In this document: in pieces, positions 18,060 to 27,936 of the stretch | How the letters are laid out: the number at the start of each line of letters is the position of its first letter | Position numbering within the stretch: position 1 is the first letter of the stretch | Position numbers and translations under genes: made by a program | Assembly: GCA_026399835.1 (NCBI GenBank) | Contig: JAPLQE010000050.1 | Location: forward strand, 1-50,294 | DNA length: 50,294 nt | Source: Burkholderiales bacterium | GTDB taxonomy: Bacteria > Pseudomonadota > Gammaproteobacteria > Burkholderiales > Burkholderiaceae_E | Reading direction: 5' to 3' | Notes under the pieces: generated by a model | What the model saw: the letters and a program-made list of their open reading frames with translations, nothing else | What the model was told of the DNA's origin: nothing | The model's database searches: none

Positions 18060-18425
18060 ATGGCACGTATCGCTGGCATCAACGTCCCCGACCGTCAGCA
18101 CGCCGAGATCGGCCTGACGGCCATCTACGGCATCGGTCGTCCGCGCGCGCGGGCGATCTGCGAAGCGGCCAACGTCCCGCTGACCAAGAAGGTCAAGGAC
18201 CTGACCGACGCGGAGCTCGAGCGCATCCGCGACCAGATCAACCGCTTCACCATCGAGGGCGATCTGCGCCGCGAGGTGACGATGTCGATCAAGCGTCTGA
18301 TGGACCTCGGCTGCTACCGCGGTGTGCGGCATCGCCGTGGCCTGCCGCTGCGCGGCCAGCGCACCCGCACCAATGCCCGGACCCGCAAGGGCCCGCGCAA
18401 GGCCGGCGTGGCGCTGAAGAAGTAA
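18060..18425 (+). CDS. rpsM: 30S ribosomal protein S13
   Basis: A 121-residue S13, starting [19 protein letters not shown], then [18 protein letters not shown], with [18 protein letters not shown] followed by [10 protein letters not shown]13 contacts P-site tRNA and the 50S bridge. It opens the alpha operon. Confidence 0.98.
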   Translation: MARIAGINVPDRQHAEIGLTAIYGIGRPRARAICEAANVPLTKKVKDLTDAELERIRDQINRFTIEGDLRREVTMSIKRLMDLGCYRGVRHRRGLPLRGQRTRTNARTRKGPRKAGVALKK

Positions 18426-18445
18426 CCCGAGAGAACGGATAACAC

Positions 18446-18847
18446 ATGGCCAAGCAACCCAGCAGCGCGGGCAACCGCGTTCGCAAGAAGGTCCGCAAGA
18501 ACGTCTCGGACGGCATCGCGCACGTCCACGCGTCCTTCAACAACACGATCATCACGATCACCGACCGGCAGGGCAACGCACTGTCGTGGGCGTCGTCGGG
18601 CGGCGCGGGCTTCAAGGGCTCGCGCAAGTCCACGCCGTTCGCGGCACAGGTCGCCGCCGAGACGGCCGGTCGTGCCGCCCAGGAGCAGGGCATCCGCAAC
18701 CTCGACGTGCGCATCAAGGGCCCGGGCCCGGGTCGCGAGTCGTCGGTGCGGGCGCTGAACGCCCTGGGGATCAAGATCATGTCGATCGCCGACGTGACGC
18801 CGGTGCCGCACAACGGCTGCCGGCCCCCGAAGAAGCGCCGGATCTGA
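18446..18847 (+). CDS. rpsK: 30S ribosomal protein S11
   Basis: A 133-residue S11 with [38 protein letters not shown] and the conserved end [16 protein letters not shown]11 is on the 30S platform. Order rpsM-rpsK-rpsD-rpoA-rplQ is the standard alpha operon. Confidence 0.98.
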   Translation: MAKQPSSAGNRVRKKVRKNVSDGIAHVHASFNNTIITITDRQGNALSWASSGGAGFKGSRKSTPFAAQVAAETAGRAAQEQGIRNLDVRIKGPGPGRESSVRALNALGIKIMSIADVTPVPHNGCRPPKKRRI

Positions 18848-18871
18848 TCGGCGCTCCGAACTAAGCCCACC

Positions 18872-18911
18872 GTTCGCCCCGTCGGCCCTGCCGACGTCGT
18901 ATTGGGCGGAC
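18872..18911 (+). promoter_or_regulatory. Nested hairpin between rpsK and rpsD
   Basis: Outer arms GTTCGCCC (18872-18879) and GGGCGGAC (18904-18911) pair with one G-U. The inner stem is CGTCGG (18880-18885)/CCGACG (18891-18896) around CCCTG. It lies in the unusually long 107-bp gap before rpsD, in an operon that S4 regulates in E. coli, although there the S4 target is at rpsM. It could be an S4 target, a processing site or only a spacer. No U-run follows. Confidence 0.3.
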
Positions 18912-18954
18912 TAACCGCGGCCCGTTGGGGCTGCGTAAGCGAAAGAGACAACAC

Positions 18955-19578
<624 letters not shown>

Positions 19579-19592
19579 AGAGGGATCCATCC

Positions 19593-20606
19593 ATGCAGAC
19601 TGCTCTGTTGAAGCCCCGCATCGTCGAGGTCGAGCAACTCGGTCCCTCGCACGCACGCGTCGTGATGGAACCGTTCGAGCGCGGCTACGGCCACACGCTC
19701 GGCAACGCGCTGCGTCGCGTGCTGCTCTCGTCGATGGTCGGCTATGCGCCCACCGAGGTGCAGATCTCCGGCGTGGTGCACGAGTACTCGACGATCGACG
19801 GCGTCCGCGAGGACGTGGTCGACCTGCTCCTGAACCTGAAGGGCATCGTCTTCAAGCTGCACAACCGTGACGACGTGTTCCTCACGCTGCGCAAGGACAG
19901 CCCGGGCCCGGTGACCGCGGCCGACATCGACCTGCCGCACGACGTCGAGCTGGTCAATGCCGAGCATGTGATCGCCAACCTGACCCAGGGTGGCAAGCTC
20001 GACATGCAGATCAAGGTCGAGCGCGGCCGCGGCTACGTGCCGGGGACGATGCGCAACCTGTCCGACAGCAAGACCATCGGGCGCATCGTGCTCGACGCGT
20101 CGTTCTCGCCGGTGCGTCGCGTGTCGTATGCGGTCGAGAGCGCGCGGGTCGAGAACCGCACCGACCTCGACAAGCTGCTGATCGACGTCGAGACCAACGG
20201 CGTGATCGCGCCCGAGGAAGCGGTCCGCCAGGCGGCCCGCATCCTGGTCGAGCAGCTGTCGGTGTTCGCCGCGCTGGAAGGCGCCGAGCCGTCGATCGAC
20301 GTGCTGGGCACCGGCGGCAACGTGTTGCCGATCGGCGCGGGCGGCGTGCGCTCGCCGCAGATCGATCCGATCCTGCTGCGCCCGGTCGACGACCTGGAGC
20401 TGACGGTGCGCTCGGCCAACTGCCTGAAGGCCGAGAACATCTACTACATCGGCGACCTGATCCAGCGGACCGAAAACGAGCTGCTGAAGACCCCGAACCT
20501 GGGTCGCAAGTCGCTCAACGAGATCAAGGAAGTGCTGGCCTCGCGCGGACTCACCCTGGGCATGCGGCTGGAGAACTGGCCGCCCGCAGGCCTCGAGCGC
20601 CCGTAA
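19593..20606 (+). CDS. rpoA: DNA-directed RNA polymerase subunit alpha
   Basis: A 337-residue alpha subunit. The N-terminal dimerisation domain shows [20 protein letters not shown] and [14 protein letters not shown]. The C-terminal domain shows [20 protein letters not shown], followed by [17 protein letters not shown] and [20 protein letters not shown], which contacts UP elements and activators. It lies 14 bp after rpsD and starts at ATG 19593 with AGAGGGA upstream. Confidence 0.98.
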   Translation: MQTALLKPRIVEVEQLGPSHARVVMEPFERGYGHTLGNALRRVLLSSMVGYAPTEVQISGVVHEYSTIDGVREDVVDLLLNLKGIVFKLHNRDDVFLTLRKDSPGPVTAADIDLPHDVELVNAEHVIANLTQGGKLDMQIKVERGRGYVPGTMRNLSDSKTIGRIVLDASFSPVRRVSYAVESARVENRTDLDKLLIDVETNGVIAPEEAVRQAARILVEQLSVFAALEGAEPSIDVLGTGGNVLPIGAGGVRSPQIDPILLRPVDDLELTVRSANCLKAENIYYIGDLIQRTENELLKTPNLGRKSLNEIKEVLASRGLTLGMRLENWPPAGLERP

Positions 20607-20636
20607 GCGACCGGCCGGACACGAAGGAACCGAACC

Positions 20637-21038
20637 ATGCGTCACCGTAGCGGACTCCGCAAACTCAATCGCACCAGCTCGCACCGCGAAGCGATGCTGC
20701 GCAACATGACCGTCTCCCTGCTCAAGCACGAGGTCATCAAGACCACGCTGCCGAAGGCCAAGGAGCTGCGTCGTGTCGTCGAACCGATCATCACGCTGGG
20801 CAAGAAGCCGTCGCTGGCCAATCGCCGCCTGGCGTTCGATCGGATCCGCGACCGCGACATGGTCGTGAAGATCTTCAACGAACTCGGCCCGCGCTACGCG
20901 AAGCGCAACGGCGGCTACCTGCGCATCCTGAAGTTCGGCTTTCGCATCGGCGACAACGCGCCGATGGCGCTGGTCGAGCTGCTGGATCGCCCGGAAGTCG
21001 TCGAGGCGCCGGCCGGCGAGGCGACCGCGGCGGCCTGA
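20637..21038 (+). CDS. rplQ: 50S ribosomal protein L17
   Basis: A 133-residue L17, starting [20 protein letters not shown], with [20 protein letters not shown] and [20 protein letters not shown]. It ends in a short Ala/Glu tail. It is the last gene of the ribosomal block and is followed by a strong hairpin. Confidence 0.98.
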   Translation: MRHRSGLRKLNRTSSHREAMLRNMTVSLLKHEVIKTTLPKAKELRRVVEPIITLGKKPSLANRRLAFDRIRDRDMVVKIFNELGPRYAKRNGGYLRILKFGFRIGDNAPMALVELLDRPEVVEAPAGEATAAA

Positions 21039-21066
21039 GGCCGACGAGGTTTCTCTCTCGCACGGA

Positions 21067-21100
21067 CATCGCGGCGCTCACGGGCGCCGCGATGCGTTTG
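21067..21100 (+). terminator. Terminator of the alpha operon
   Basis: Perfect 11-bp stem CATCGCGGCGC (21067-21077)/GCGCCGCGATG (21084-21094) with loop TCACGG, followed by a short CGTTTG. It lies 28 nt after the rplQ stop. The U-run is short, so efficiency is uncertain. Confidence 0.6.
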
Positions 21101-21169
21101 GGGGCCGCCTCGGCGCATCCACCCCGCCGACGGCGCGGCGGGCGCGGCGCCTGGCCCATGAGAGGCGAC

Positions 21170-22081
21170 ATGCAACCGGTGCTCGAAGTCGACGGGCTGG
21201 TGAAGGCGTTCGGCGGCCAGCGGGCCGTCGACGGCGTGTCCTTCGCGGTCGAACCGGGCACGTGCTTCGGCCTGCTCGGCCCGAACGGCGCCGGCAAGAG
21301 CACGACGCTCAAGCTGGTGCTCGGGCTGCTGCGCCCGGACGCCGGGCGCATCACGCTGCTCGGCCATCCGGTGCCCGAGCGGGCGCGCGAGGCACGCGCG
21401 AAGGTCGGCGTGGTGCCGCAGAACGATCCGCTCGACCCCGACTTCACCGTCGCCGAGAACCTGCTGGTGTTCGGCCGCTACTTCGGCCAGGACGACGCGA
21501 CGACGCGCGCGCGCATCGATCCGCTGCTGGACTTCGCGCAGCTCGCGCCCAAGCGCGATGCGCGGATCCAGGACCTGTCGGGCGGCATGAAGCGGCGCCT
21601 GACGATCGCCCGAGCGCTGATCAACGACCCGCAGGTCATCTTCCTCGACGAGCCGACCACCGGGCTCGATCCGCAGGCGCGGCACCTGATCTGGGAGCGG
21701 CTGCGGCGCCTGCTCGCCGACGGCAAGACCATCGTGCTGACCACGCACTTCATGGACGAGGCCGAGCGGCTCTGCGACCGCCTCGCGATCGTCGATGCGG
21801 GCCGGCCGATCGCCGAGGCCTCGCCCGTCGAGCTGATCCGCCGCGAGATCGAGCCGCATGTGATCGAGGTGCACGGCCCCGGCCGGGCCGCGTGGGCCGC
21901 GACCGCGGGGGCGCTGGCCGAGCGGACCGAGACGGTGGGCGAGACCACCTTCGCGTACTGCCGCGAGCCGGGCCCGCTGCTCGCCTCGCTGCAGGCGCAC
22001 ACCGAGCTGCGTACGCTGCACCGTCCGGCGAACCTCGAGGACGTGTTCCTCAAGCTCACCGGACGCGACCTGAGAGACTGA
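21170..22081 (+). CDS. ABC transporter ATP-binding protein (NodI-like)
   Basis: A 303-residue ABC ATPase. It has Walker [10 protein letters not shown] (residues 38-46), signature [16 protein letters not shown], Walker [13 protein letters not shown] and the switch region [19 protein letters not shown]-terminal domain of about 80 residues follows. The Met start at 21170 with GAGAGG upstream is preferred to an upstream start at 21092. Homology in order and partner suggests the NodI/DrrA class of ABC-2 exporters. The permease gene follows 4 bp later. The substrate is unknown. Confidence 0.9.
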   Translation: MQPVLEVDGLVKAFGGQRAVDGVSFAVEPGTCFGLLGPNGAGKSTTLKLVLGLLRPDAGRITLLGHPVPERAREARAKVGVVPQNDPLDPDFTVAENLLVFGRYFGQDDATTRARIDPLLDFAQLAPKRDARIQDLSGGMKRRLTIARALINDPQVIFLDEPTTGLDPQARHLIWERLRRLLADGKTIVLTTHFMDEAERLCDRLAIVDAGRPIAEASPVELIRREIEPHVIEVHGPGRAAWAATAGALAERTETVGETTFAYCREPGPLLASLQAHTELRTLHRPANLEDVFLKLTGRDLRD

Positions 22082-22085
22082 TGCG

Positions 22086-22922
22086 ATGAGCACGCCCGCC
22101 CCCACCGCCGACGCCCCCGGGTCCCGCGCGATCGGCCCCGCGCCGGGCCGCTACGCCCCGCCCCGGCTGACGGGGCGTATGGTGCCGGTCATCCGCCGCC
22201 ACCTGCTGGTGTGGCGCAAGCTCGCGCTGCCGAGCGTGCTCGCCAACATCGCCGACCCGCTGATCACGCTGGTCGCGTTCGGCTACGGGCTGGGCGCGCT
22301 GCTGCGCGAGATCGACGGCATGCCGTACATCACCTACCTCGCGGCCGGCTCGGTGTGCATGAGCACGATGATGGCGGCGAGCTTCGAGTCGCTGTATTCG
22401 GCGTTCTCGCGGATGCATGTGCAGCGCACCTGGGACTCCCAGCTCAACGCGCCGCTGCTGCTCGACGACGTGCTCGCGGGGGAGTGGATCTGGTCGGCGA
22501 TGAAGGCCTGCCTGTCGGGCGTGTCGATCATCCTCGTCGCGGTCGCGCTCGGCGTCTCGCGCGAGCCGACGCTGATCGGGCTGCTGCCGGTGGTGCTGCT
22601 CACCGGTCTGGCCTTCGCCGCCATCGCGCTGTGCGTGAACGCGGTGGCGCACGGCTACGACTTCTTCTCGTACTACTTCACGCTGGTGCTCACGCCGATG
22701 AGCTTCGTCTCGGGCGTGTTCTTCCCGGTCTCGCAGCTGCCGGGCTGGCTGCAGGCGGTGTCCGCGTGGCTGCCGCTGACCGCCGCGATCGAGCTGGCGC
22801 GGCCGCTGGTGCTGGGCCACGCGCCGGAGGCGGTGCTGCGGCCGGTGGCGGTGCTGCTGGCGTATGCGCTGGGCGGGTTCTGGCTGGCGGCGGTGCTGAC
22901 CCGCAGGCGCTTTGCGGCTTGA
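22086..22922 (+). CDS. ABC-2 type transporter permease (NodJ-like)
   Basis: A 278-residue integral membrane protein with six hydrophobic segments. Typical ABC-2/NodJ features are VLANIADPLITLVAFGYGLG, LAAGSVCMSTMMAASFESLY and LTPMSFVSGVFFPVSQLPGW. It forms the exporter with the preceding ATPase; the two starts and stops are only 4 bp apart. NodIJ-type pairs export lipo-oligosaccharides in rhizobia, but homologues are widespread in Burkholderiales with unknown substrate. Confidence 0.9.
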   Translation: MSTPAPTADAPGSRAIGPAPGRYAPPRLTGRMVPVIRRHLLVWRKLALPSVLANIADPLITLVAFGYGLGALLREIDGMPYITYLAAGSVCMSTMMAASFESLYSAFSRMHVQRTWDSQLNAPLLLDDVLAGEWIWSAMKACLSGVSIILVAVALGVSREPTLIGLLPVVLLTGLAFAAIALCVNAVAHGYDFFSYYFTLVLTPMSFVSGVFFPVSQLPGWLQAVSAWLPLTAAIELARPLVLGHAPEAVLRPVAVLLAYALGGFWLAAVLTRRRFAA

Positions 22923-23130
22923 GTGCAGTGGCAAGTACCGCTCGACCTGCGCCGCGACCTCGTGCAGCGGCTGGTGTTCGCATGGATTTGATCTGGCCGT
23001 GTCTAGGCGGGATTTCCTTAAGTGCGGCCGCAGCCCACAAGCCTTTCTTCCTCCTAGACTGTCCAAGATGTGAGTCAGGGGCTCCGAATGGGCGCCTTCG
23101 CGTCGTGCAGCCCCCTGCGCTTGGCGCGTG

Positions 23131-23370
23131 CTACCCCCCTGCCCGGTGCCCGTGTGACGTCACGTGGACCCGCGCGACGTGGCGCCATACCCGCGGACCG
23201 TAGGCCTGCTCGAGGTCCGTGCCGATGAGCGCGCGCCAGGCGCGAGCATCGGGCGGTCCGGTCGCTTCGATCAGCCGCGAAAGCTCGGCGAGCGCATCGC
23301 GGTCGGCCGGTGCGAGGCCCGGTAGGCGCTCAGCACGATCGGTGCGCCAGCGGCGAAGCCAAAGCGCTGG
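23131..23370 (-). pseudogene. Remnant of an unidentified gene
   Basis: On the minus strand an open frame ends at a TAG (23131-23133). It reads LRRWRTDRAERLPGLAPADR, then LIEATG, RAWRALIGTDLEQAYGPRVW and RHVARVHV. The composition looks coding, but no start codon with ribosome binding site was found. The frame runs into the transposase remnant on the other strand. It may be the 3' end of a gene truncated by the insertion. I do not recognise the family. The rest of 22923-23590 holds no other gene I can support. Confidence 0.3.
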
Positions 23371-23399
23371 CGGCCGGCGTGAACAAAACCGAGCGAGGC

Positions 23400-23523
23400 G
23401 CTGCCGTGCACGACGTCACGGCGACGATCTACTTTTCGGATGAGTCGGGCCTGCGTTCGGACTATCACACGGGTACGACTTGGGCGCCTGTTGGGCAGAC
23501 GCCTCTGGTCGAAGCAACACGGA
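23400..23523 (+). pseudogene. IS630-family transposase fragment
   Basis: About 40 residues of an IS630-type DDE transposase: VTATIYFSDESGLRSDYHTG followed by TTWAPVGQTPLVEATR. The DES and GTTWAP motifs are characteristic of the catalytic core. The upstream helix-turn-helix part and the downstream D/E residues are absent, so this is a dead fragment. It marks a past insertion next to the toxin-antitoxin pair and the lower-GC patch. Confidence 0.65.
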
Positions 23524-23541
23524 CCGCATTGACGACGATGG

Positions 23542-23574
23542 TTGACAGGCTTTGCCATAGAAACCATAGTGGTT
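23542..23574 (+). promoter_or_regulatory. Promoter and operator of the toxin-antitoxin pair
   Basis: TTGACA (23542-23547), a 17-bp spacer and CATAGT (23565-23570). The inverted repeat AACCA-TAG-TGGTT (23562-23574) overlaps the -10 box. Such a site is what a ribbon-helix-helix antitoxin would bind to repress its own operon. The antitoxin ATG is 17 bp downstream, with GGAGG between. Confidence 0.65.
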
Positions 23575-23590
23575 CCACTTTGGAGGTCAC

Positions 23591-23836
23591 ATGCCTACGA
23601 CCCTGACTTTGAAGAACATTCCCGATTCCTTGTACGAGCGACTGAAGGCGACTGCGGCGTTGCACAGGCGGAGCATGAACAGCGAGGCGATTGTGTGCCT
23701 GGAAGCTGTGCTCCTGCCAGTTCGCGTTGCCCCGACAGAGCGTTTGGCGCGTGCTCGTGAACTGCGGGCAGCGCTTGAACCTGGGAAGTTCTTGGCGAGT
23801 GACATTGATGCGCTGAAGCGTGAGGGGCGCGCATGA
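23591..23836 (+). CDS. FitA-like ribbon-helix-helix antitoxin
   Basis: An 81-residue protein. Residues 1-45 form a ribbon-helix-helix DNA-binding domain (LTLKNIPDSLYERLKATAAL, then RRSMNSEAIVCLE), as in FitA and Arc-type antitoxins. The C-terminal part would wrap the toxin. GGAGG lies 7 nt before the ATG. Its stop overlaps the toxin start as ATGA. GC content is lower than in the flanking housekeeping genes, in line with acquisition. Confidence 0.85.
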   Translation: MPTTLTLKNIPDSLYERLKATAALHRRSMNSEAIVCLEAVLLPVRVAPTERLARARELRAALEPGKFLASDIDALKREGRA

Positions 23837-24228
23837 TTGTTGTCGACTCAAACGTACTTGCGTACCTGTACTTGCCCGGTGATTTCACGGTGGCCGCCGA
23901 GGCGCTGCTCACCGGTGACTCGGAATGGACCGCGCCGTTGCTGTGGCGTAGCGAATTCAGAAACATCCTTGCGGGCTACATGCGCCGCAAGAGCCTGAGT
24001 TTTGAGCAGGCTGCCGCATTGCAAGCAGAGGCAGAGGAGTTGCTGGCTGGGTGCGAGTACGAGGTTGATTCACTCAGCGTGCTGGAACTGGTGCGTGATA
24101 GTGACTGCTCCGCGTACGACTGCGAATTCATTGCACTAGCCGAGAAACTCGATGTCAAGCTCGTTACGATGGACACGAAGATTTTGAAAGCATTCCCGGG
24201 CCGGACAGTTGCATTGAATGCGGTCTAA
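23833..24228 (+). CDS. PIN-domain ribonuclease toxin (VapC/FitB-like)
   Basis: A 131-residue PIN domain protein: MIVVDSNVLAYLYL with Asp5, SEFRN with Glu41, SAYDCEF with Asp96 and LVTMDTKIL with Asp114. These are the four acidic metal-binding residues expected for an active nuclease. VapC-type toxins cleave tRNA or rRNA. It is coupled to the antitoxin by a 4-nt overlap. The 3' end overlaps by 4 bp the end of a convergent small gene. Confidence 0.88.
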   Translation: MIVVDSNVLAYLYLPGDFTVAAEALLTGDSEWTAPLLWRSEFRNILAGYMRRKSLSFEQAAALQAEAEELLAGCEYEVDSLSVLELVRDSDCSAYDCEFIALAEKLDVKLVTMDTKILKAFPGRTVALNAV

Positions 24229-24479
24229 CGTTCCAGACGGTTACGGAGGCTGAAATACTCATCAAATAAATCGCGACACCCCTTAATCCTCGGATCCGAA
24301 TTTACGAATGCATCGTTCGTTCCGTTAAGGATAGCCTTAAGGTTCTCGCTAATATTGCCTTCGGGCAGGAACTCGGCTCTAACCAAAGCCCGCCCTACAG
24401 CACTTAATAGTTTCGGCTGGGCCCTATCGGAGATTGCAGTGCATGCGCGGACGTTCGCGGCATTAACGGGATATGGCAT
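24225..24479 (-). CDS. Small hypothetical protein
   Basis: An 84-residue protein starting MPYPVNAANVRACTAISDRA with a balanced, soluble composition. It has an AGAAGGA ribosome binding site 7 nt before the ATG. I do not recognise a family. Codon use and base composition match the lower-GC patch and not the ribosomal genes. It is convergent with the PIN toxin, ends overlapping by 4 bp. No signal peptide or membrane helix is evident. Confidence 0.55.
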   Translation of the reverse strand: MPYPVNAANVRACTAISDRAQPKLLSAVGRALVRAEFLPEGNISENLKAILNGTNDAFVNSDPRIKGCRDLFDEYFSLRNRLER

Positions 24480-24649
24480 TTAAAATCCTTCTGAATGTGG
24501 GTGGCGGTGCAAACGTGCCCGATGAAGGCGGTTCGTAACAGTCAAACGGTTGGACGGTGTCGCTGTTGCTTACGGCCTGATTGGAATGTCTGCCATGTCA
24601 AGACCTCAAGCTGTTCGACACATTTAGTTTCCACAGATGCCTAGGAGCC

Positions 24650-24691
24650 TGTCTACCTGGGACGTACCCCAGCTGGGGTGAACCCCAGACA
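24650..24691. repeat. Back-to-back hairpins forming a three-way junction
   Basis: TGTCT (24650-24654) pairs with AGACA (24687-24691). Between them lie two adjacent hairpins: CTGGG/CCCAG (24657-24672) and CTGGGG-TGAA-CCCCAG (24673-24688). The last arm can also pair across the join as the palindrome CCCCAGCTGGGG (24667-24678). It lies 37 bp beyond the corA stop and could act as a transcription end. The stretch 24480-24649 holds nothing else I can identify. Confidence 0.45.
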
Positions 24692-24727
24692 AACTCGGCC
24701 TAAGGTCTCGCCCCGCCCCCGGCAGCC

Positions 24728-25861
24728 TCACCTCCGGCGTCGACGCCCGCGTACCGACCCGCTGCGCAGCCCCGTCTCCTCGAGGTAGCGCCGGGCTCGG
24801 AAAAACACGACGAGCCCGAGCGCGATGGCGCCCATCGCAGCCATCGTCCACCAGAAGCCGGCGGGCGAGTGCACGCCGGGCATCACCTCGAAATTCATGC
24901 CGAAGATGCCGGTGATCAGCGTCAGTGGCATGAAGGTGGCGGTGAGCACCGTCAGCGTCCGCATGATCTGGTTGGTGCGGTGCGCGGTCGCCGAGAAGTG
25001 CAGCTGCACCGCGGATTCGATCGAGGTCTCGAGCCGCTGCGCGTGACCGCGCACCCGCTCGATGTGCTCGACCAGGTCGTTGACGCGGACCTCGAGCGCG
25101 TCGGTCAGCGCGGGCAGCGCGGGCTCGCCCGAGCCGGCGGCGGATCCGGTGTCGTCGGTGGCGTCGGCCCAGTGCCGGGCCGGTTCCTCGTGGCCGCCGT
25201 GCCGGTCGAGCCGCTCGTCGCGCCACTCCTGCAGCGCGTCGAGCTGCTCCTCGGACAGGTTCTCGAGCTTGCGCAGCTGGCGGCGCGCCTCGAGCAGCGA
25301 CAGCCAGTCCCGGAAGGGCCGGCGCGGGTCGAGCAGCTCCCGCTGCCAGTACTCGAGCTGGTCGGTCACCGGCTGGCGCAGGTCGAGGTAGCGGTCCACC
25401 ATCCCGTTGAGGATGCGCAGCATCAGCTCCTCGGGGCGCGAGGGCAGGCGCTGCTTGAAGCGCGCCGCATCGAGCATGCGCTGGCGCAGCGCCGGCACCT
25501 GGTGGCTGTCGGCGGGCCGCACGCTGACCACGCAGCGCGGGAACAGGAAGAACACCGTCGGCCGGGTGCGGATGCGGATCGGCTCCTCGGGATCGGGCCC
25601 GGGGCGGATCGCCAGGCCGCGGAAGACGATCATCTCGTAGTCGCGCGTCGAGTCGAAGTACGAGGGATGGGTGGCGTTCTCGGCGTCCGACAGATGTTCG
25701 TCGAGCACCGTCACGCCGGTCAGCCGCTCGACGGTCTCGACCCAGGCGCGCGGCGACTCGTAGTGTGCGTCGACCCAGGCGTAGCCCCGCTCGGGGGCCG
25801 GGGCGGTCGATCCGGCGTCGATCGGCTCGCAGCGTCCGGGCGCGATCCACAGCACCGCCAC
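24728..25861 (-). CDS. corA: CorA-family magnesium/cobalt transporter
   Basis: A CorA-type divalent cation channel of about 377 residues. The large cytoplasmic domain carries helical segments (RQPVTDQLEYWQRELL, ARRQLRKLENLSEEQLDALQ). The C-terminal pair of membrane helices has the signature FGMNF between them (TLITGIFGMNFEVMPG), then WTMAAMGAIALGLVVFF and an Arg-rich tail. The start is uncertain. GTG 25861 gives a family-like N-terminus, but the frame is open up to the hemB stop, where a CTG overlaps that TGA. Insertions of acidic/Gly residues around the middle make it longer than the usual 316. Confidence 0.85.
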   Translation of the reverse strand: MAVLWIAPGRCEPIDAGSTAPAPERGYAWVDAHYESPRAWVETVERLTGVTVLDEHLSDAENATHPSYFDSTRDYEMIVFRGLAIRPGPDPEEPIRIRTRPTVFFLFPRCVVSVRPADSHQVPALRQRMLDAARFKQRLPSRPEELMLRILNGMVDRYLDLRQPVTDQLEYWQRELLDPRRPFRDWLSLLEARRQLRKLENLSEEQLDALQEWRDERLDRHGGHEEPARHWADATDDTGSAAGSGEPALPALTDALEVRVNDLVEHIERVRGHAQRLETSIESAVQLHFSATAHRTNQIMRTLTVLTATFMPLTLITGIFGMNFEVMPGVHSPAGFWWTMAAMGAIALGLVVFFRARRYLEETGLRSGSVRGRRRRR

Positions 25862-25977
25862 CGGCGGCGCGCCGGTGTCGAGGTCGGATTTCGCGTCGCG
25901 CGGCGGGTCGCCCGAGGCGCGGGGCCGCGGGCGCTCGTCGTCGTCGTGCGCCGCGGTCGCGCCTCCCGTCGGGCCGC

Positions 25978-27039
<1,062 letters not shown>

Positions 27040-27050
27040 TCAAAAAGTGC

Positions 27051-27078
27051 TTGCAAAACTTTGTGCAGCACTTATCAT
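27051..27078 (+). promoter_or_regulatory. Promoter of the candidate small RNA
   Basis: TTGCAA (27051-27056), a 16-bp spacer and TATCAT (27073-27078) on the plus strand. Nothing on the plus strand downstream encodes a protein before the terminator at 27183-27216. The position is 57 bp outside the hemB start, on the other strand. Confidence 0.55.
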
Positions 27079-27084
27079 GGACAA

Positions 27085-27216
27085 CAGATGGTCAAGCGAC
27101 TGATATTCGCGTGACTCTCTCCCGCTTCTCCTCCCTGAGCGGGTGCCTGCGAAGTCTTCAAAGGCTCTTCAAAGGTGTTTCCACCCCGGGACTGAAAAGT
27201 CGCCGGGGTTCTTTTT
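27085..27216 (+). ncRNA. Candidate trans-acting small RNA convergent to engB
   Basis: A predicted transcript of about 132 nt with its own promoter and terminator and no open frame of note. It contains a CCCGC/GCGGG stem (27121-27143) and a tandem 11-nt repeat with core TCTTCAAAGG (27155-27164 and 27166-27175). A single-stranded linker leads to the terminator. In gammaproteobacteria the spf (Spot 42) and ErsA small RNAs lie next to engB. The same convergent arrangement is seen here, with hemB in place of polA. I see no sequence match to Spot 42 beyond the general layout. Confidence 0.5.
27183..27216 (+). terminator. Canonical intrinsic terminator of the small RNA
   Basis: Arms ACCCCGG (27183-27189) and CCGGGGT (27203-27209) enclose an inner GACT-GAAA-AGTC hairpin. 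TTCTTTTT follows (27209-27216). The U-run is on the plus strand only, so it does not serve engB, which ends 18 bp away on the minus strand. Confidence 0.8.
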
Positions 27217-27234
27217 GGTCGGACCGGTGGAGAC

Positions 27235-27876
27235 TCAGGTCGCCGGCGGCTGCGGCGACCCGGGCAGGCCGGTCTCGATCCAATTCTCCACGAGTTCGGT
27301 CAGTTCGTCGCTTCCGGACCGGTTCAGGGCCGAGAAGAGCATGACGTGGTCGCCGAGCCCGGGGCGGGTACGGGCGAGTTCGGCCGCGACCTCGCGCTGG
27401 GTCTTGCGGGCCTGCTCGCGCGAGAGCTTGTCGGACTTGGTGAGCGTGACCGACAGGCGCACCCCGGCCGGCACCCATCCGATCAGCCGGCGGTCGAGGT
27501 CGGTCAGCCCGCGGCGGATGTCGGCCAGCAGCACGACGCCCGCGAGCTGCGGGCGCTTCTGCAGGTACTGGCCGGCGAGCTGGTCCCAGGTCTTCTTCAT
27601 CTCGAGCGGGGCGGACGCGTAGCCGTAGCCCGGCGTGTCGACGAGGTAGCCGAGGGGGCGTTCCTCGGGGCCGACCGTGAAGTAGTTGAGGGCCTGGGTG
27701 CGTCCGGGCGTACGGCTGGAGAAGGCCAGCCGCTTGCGGTTGCACAGGATGTTGATGGCCGACGACTTGCCCGCGTTGGAGCGGCCTACGAAAGCGACCT
27801 CGACGAGGCCGTCTCGCGGCAGCTGGTGCAGGGCGGCGACGGTGGTATGGAAGCGGGCGGTGGTGAGGAGTGGCAT
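27235..27876 (-). CDS. engB: Ribosome biogenesis GTPase EngB (YihA/YsxC)
   Basis: A 213-residue small GTPase. G1 is GRSNAGKSS (residues 31-39), the T of SSRTPGRTQ is the G2 threonine, G3 is VDTPGYGYA and G4 is TKSDKLS. EngB acts in 50S maturation and is essential in many bacteria. It is divergent from the cytochrome c4 gene, with starts 60 bp apart. The C-terminal tail ends PGSPQPPAT. Confidence 0.97.
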   Translation of the reverse strand: MPLLTTARFHTTVAALHQLPRDGLVEVAFVGRSNAGKSSAINILCNRKRLAFSSRTPGRTQALNYFTVGPEERPLGYLVDTPGYGYASAPLEMKKTWDQLAGQYLQKRPQLAGVVLLADIRRGLTDLDRRLIGWVPAGVRLSVTLTKSDKLSREQARKTQREVAAELARTRPGLGDHVMLFSALNRSGSDELTELVENWIETGLPGSPQPPAT

Positions 27877-27936
27877 GGACCGGCGCTATTGTACAATCCG
27901 GGGTTTGCGCGCATTAACGACTTTCAGGTGTCATCG

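Noticed and set aside
22056-23066. Minus-strand frame antisense to the ABC permease, with a plausible-looking EHQPLHEVAAQVERYL segment
   Set aside because: Mostly a shadow of the permease. The short segment near 22930-22980 could be a gene scrap, but no start, stop or family supports it.
27085-27216. 4.5S (SRP) or 6S RNA as identity of the candidate small RNA
   Set aside because: The conserved SRP apical loop and the long 6S duplex with central bubble are not visible.
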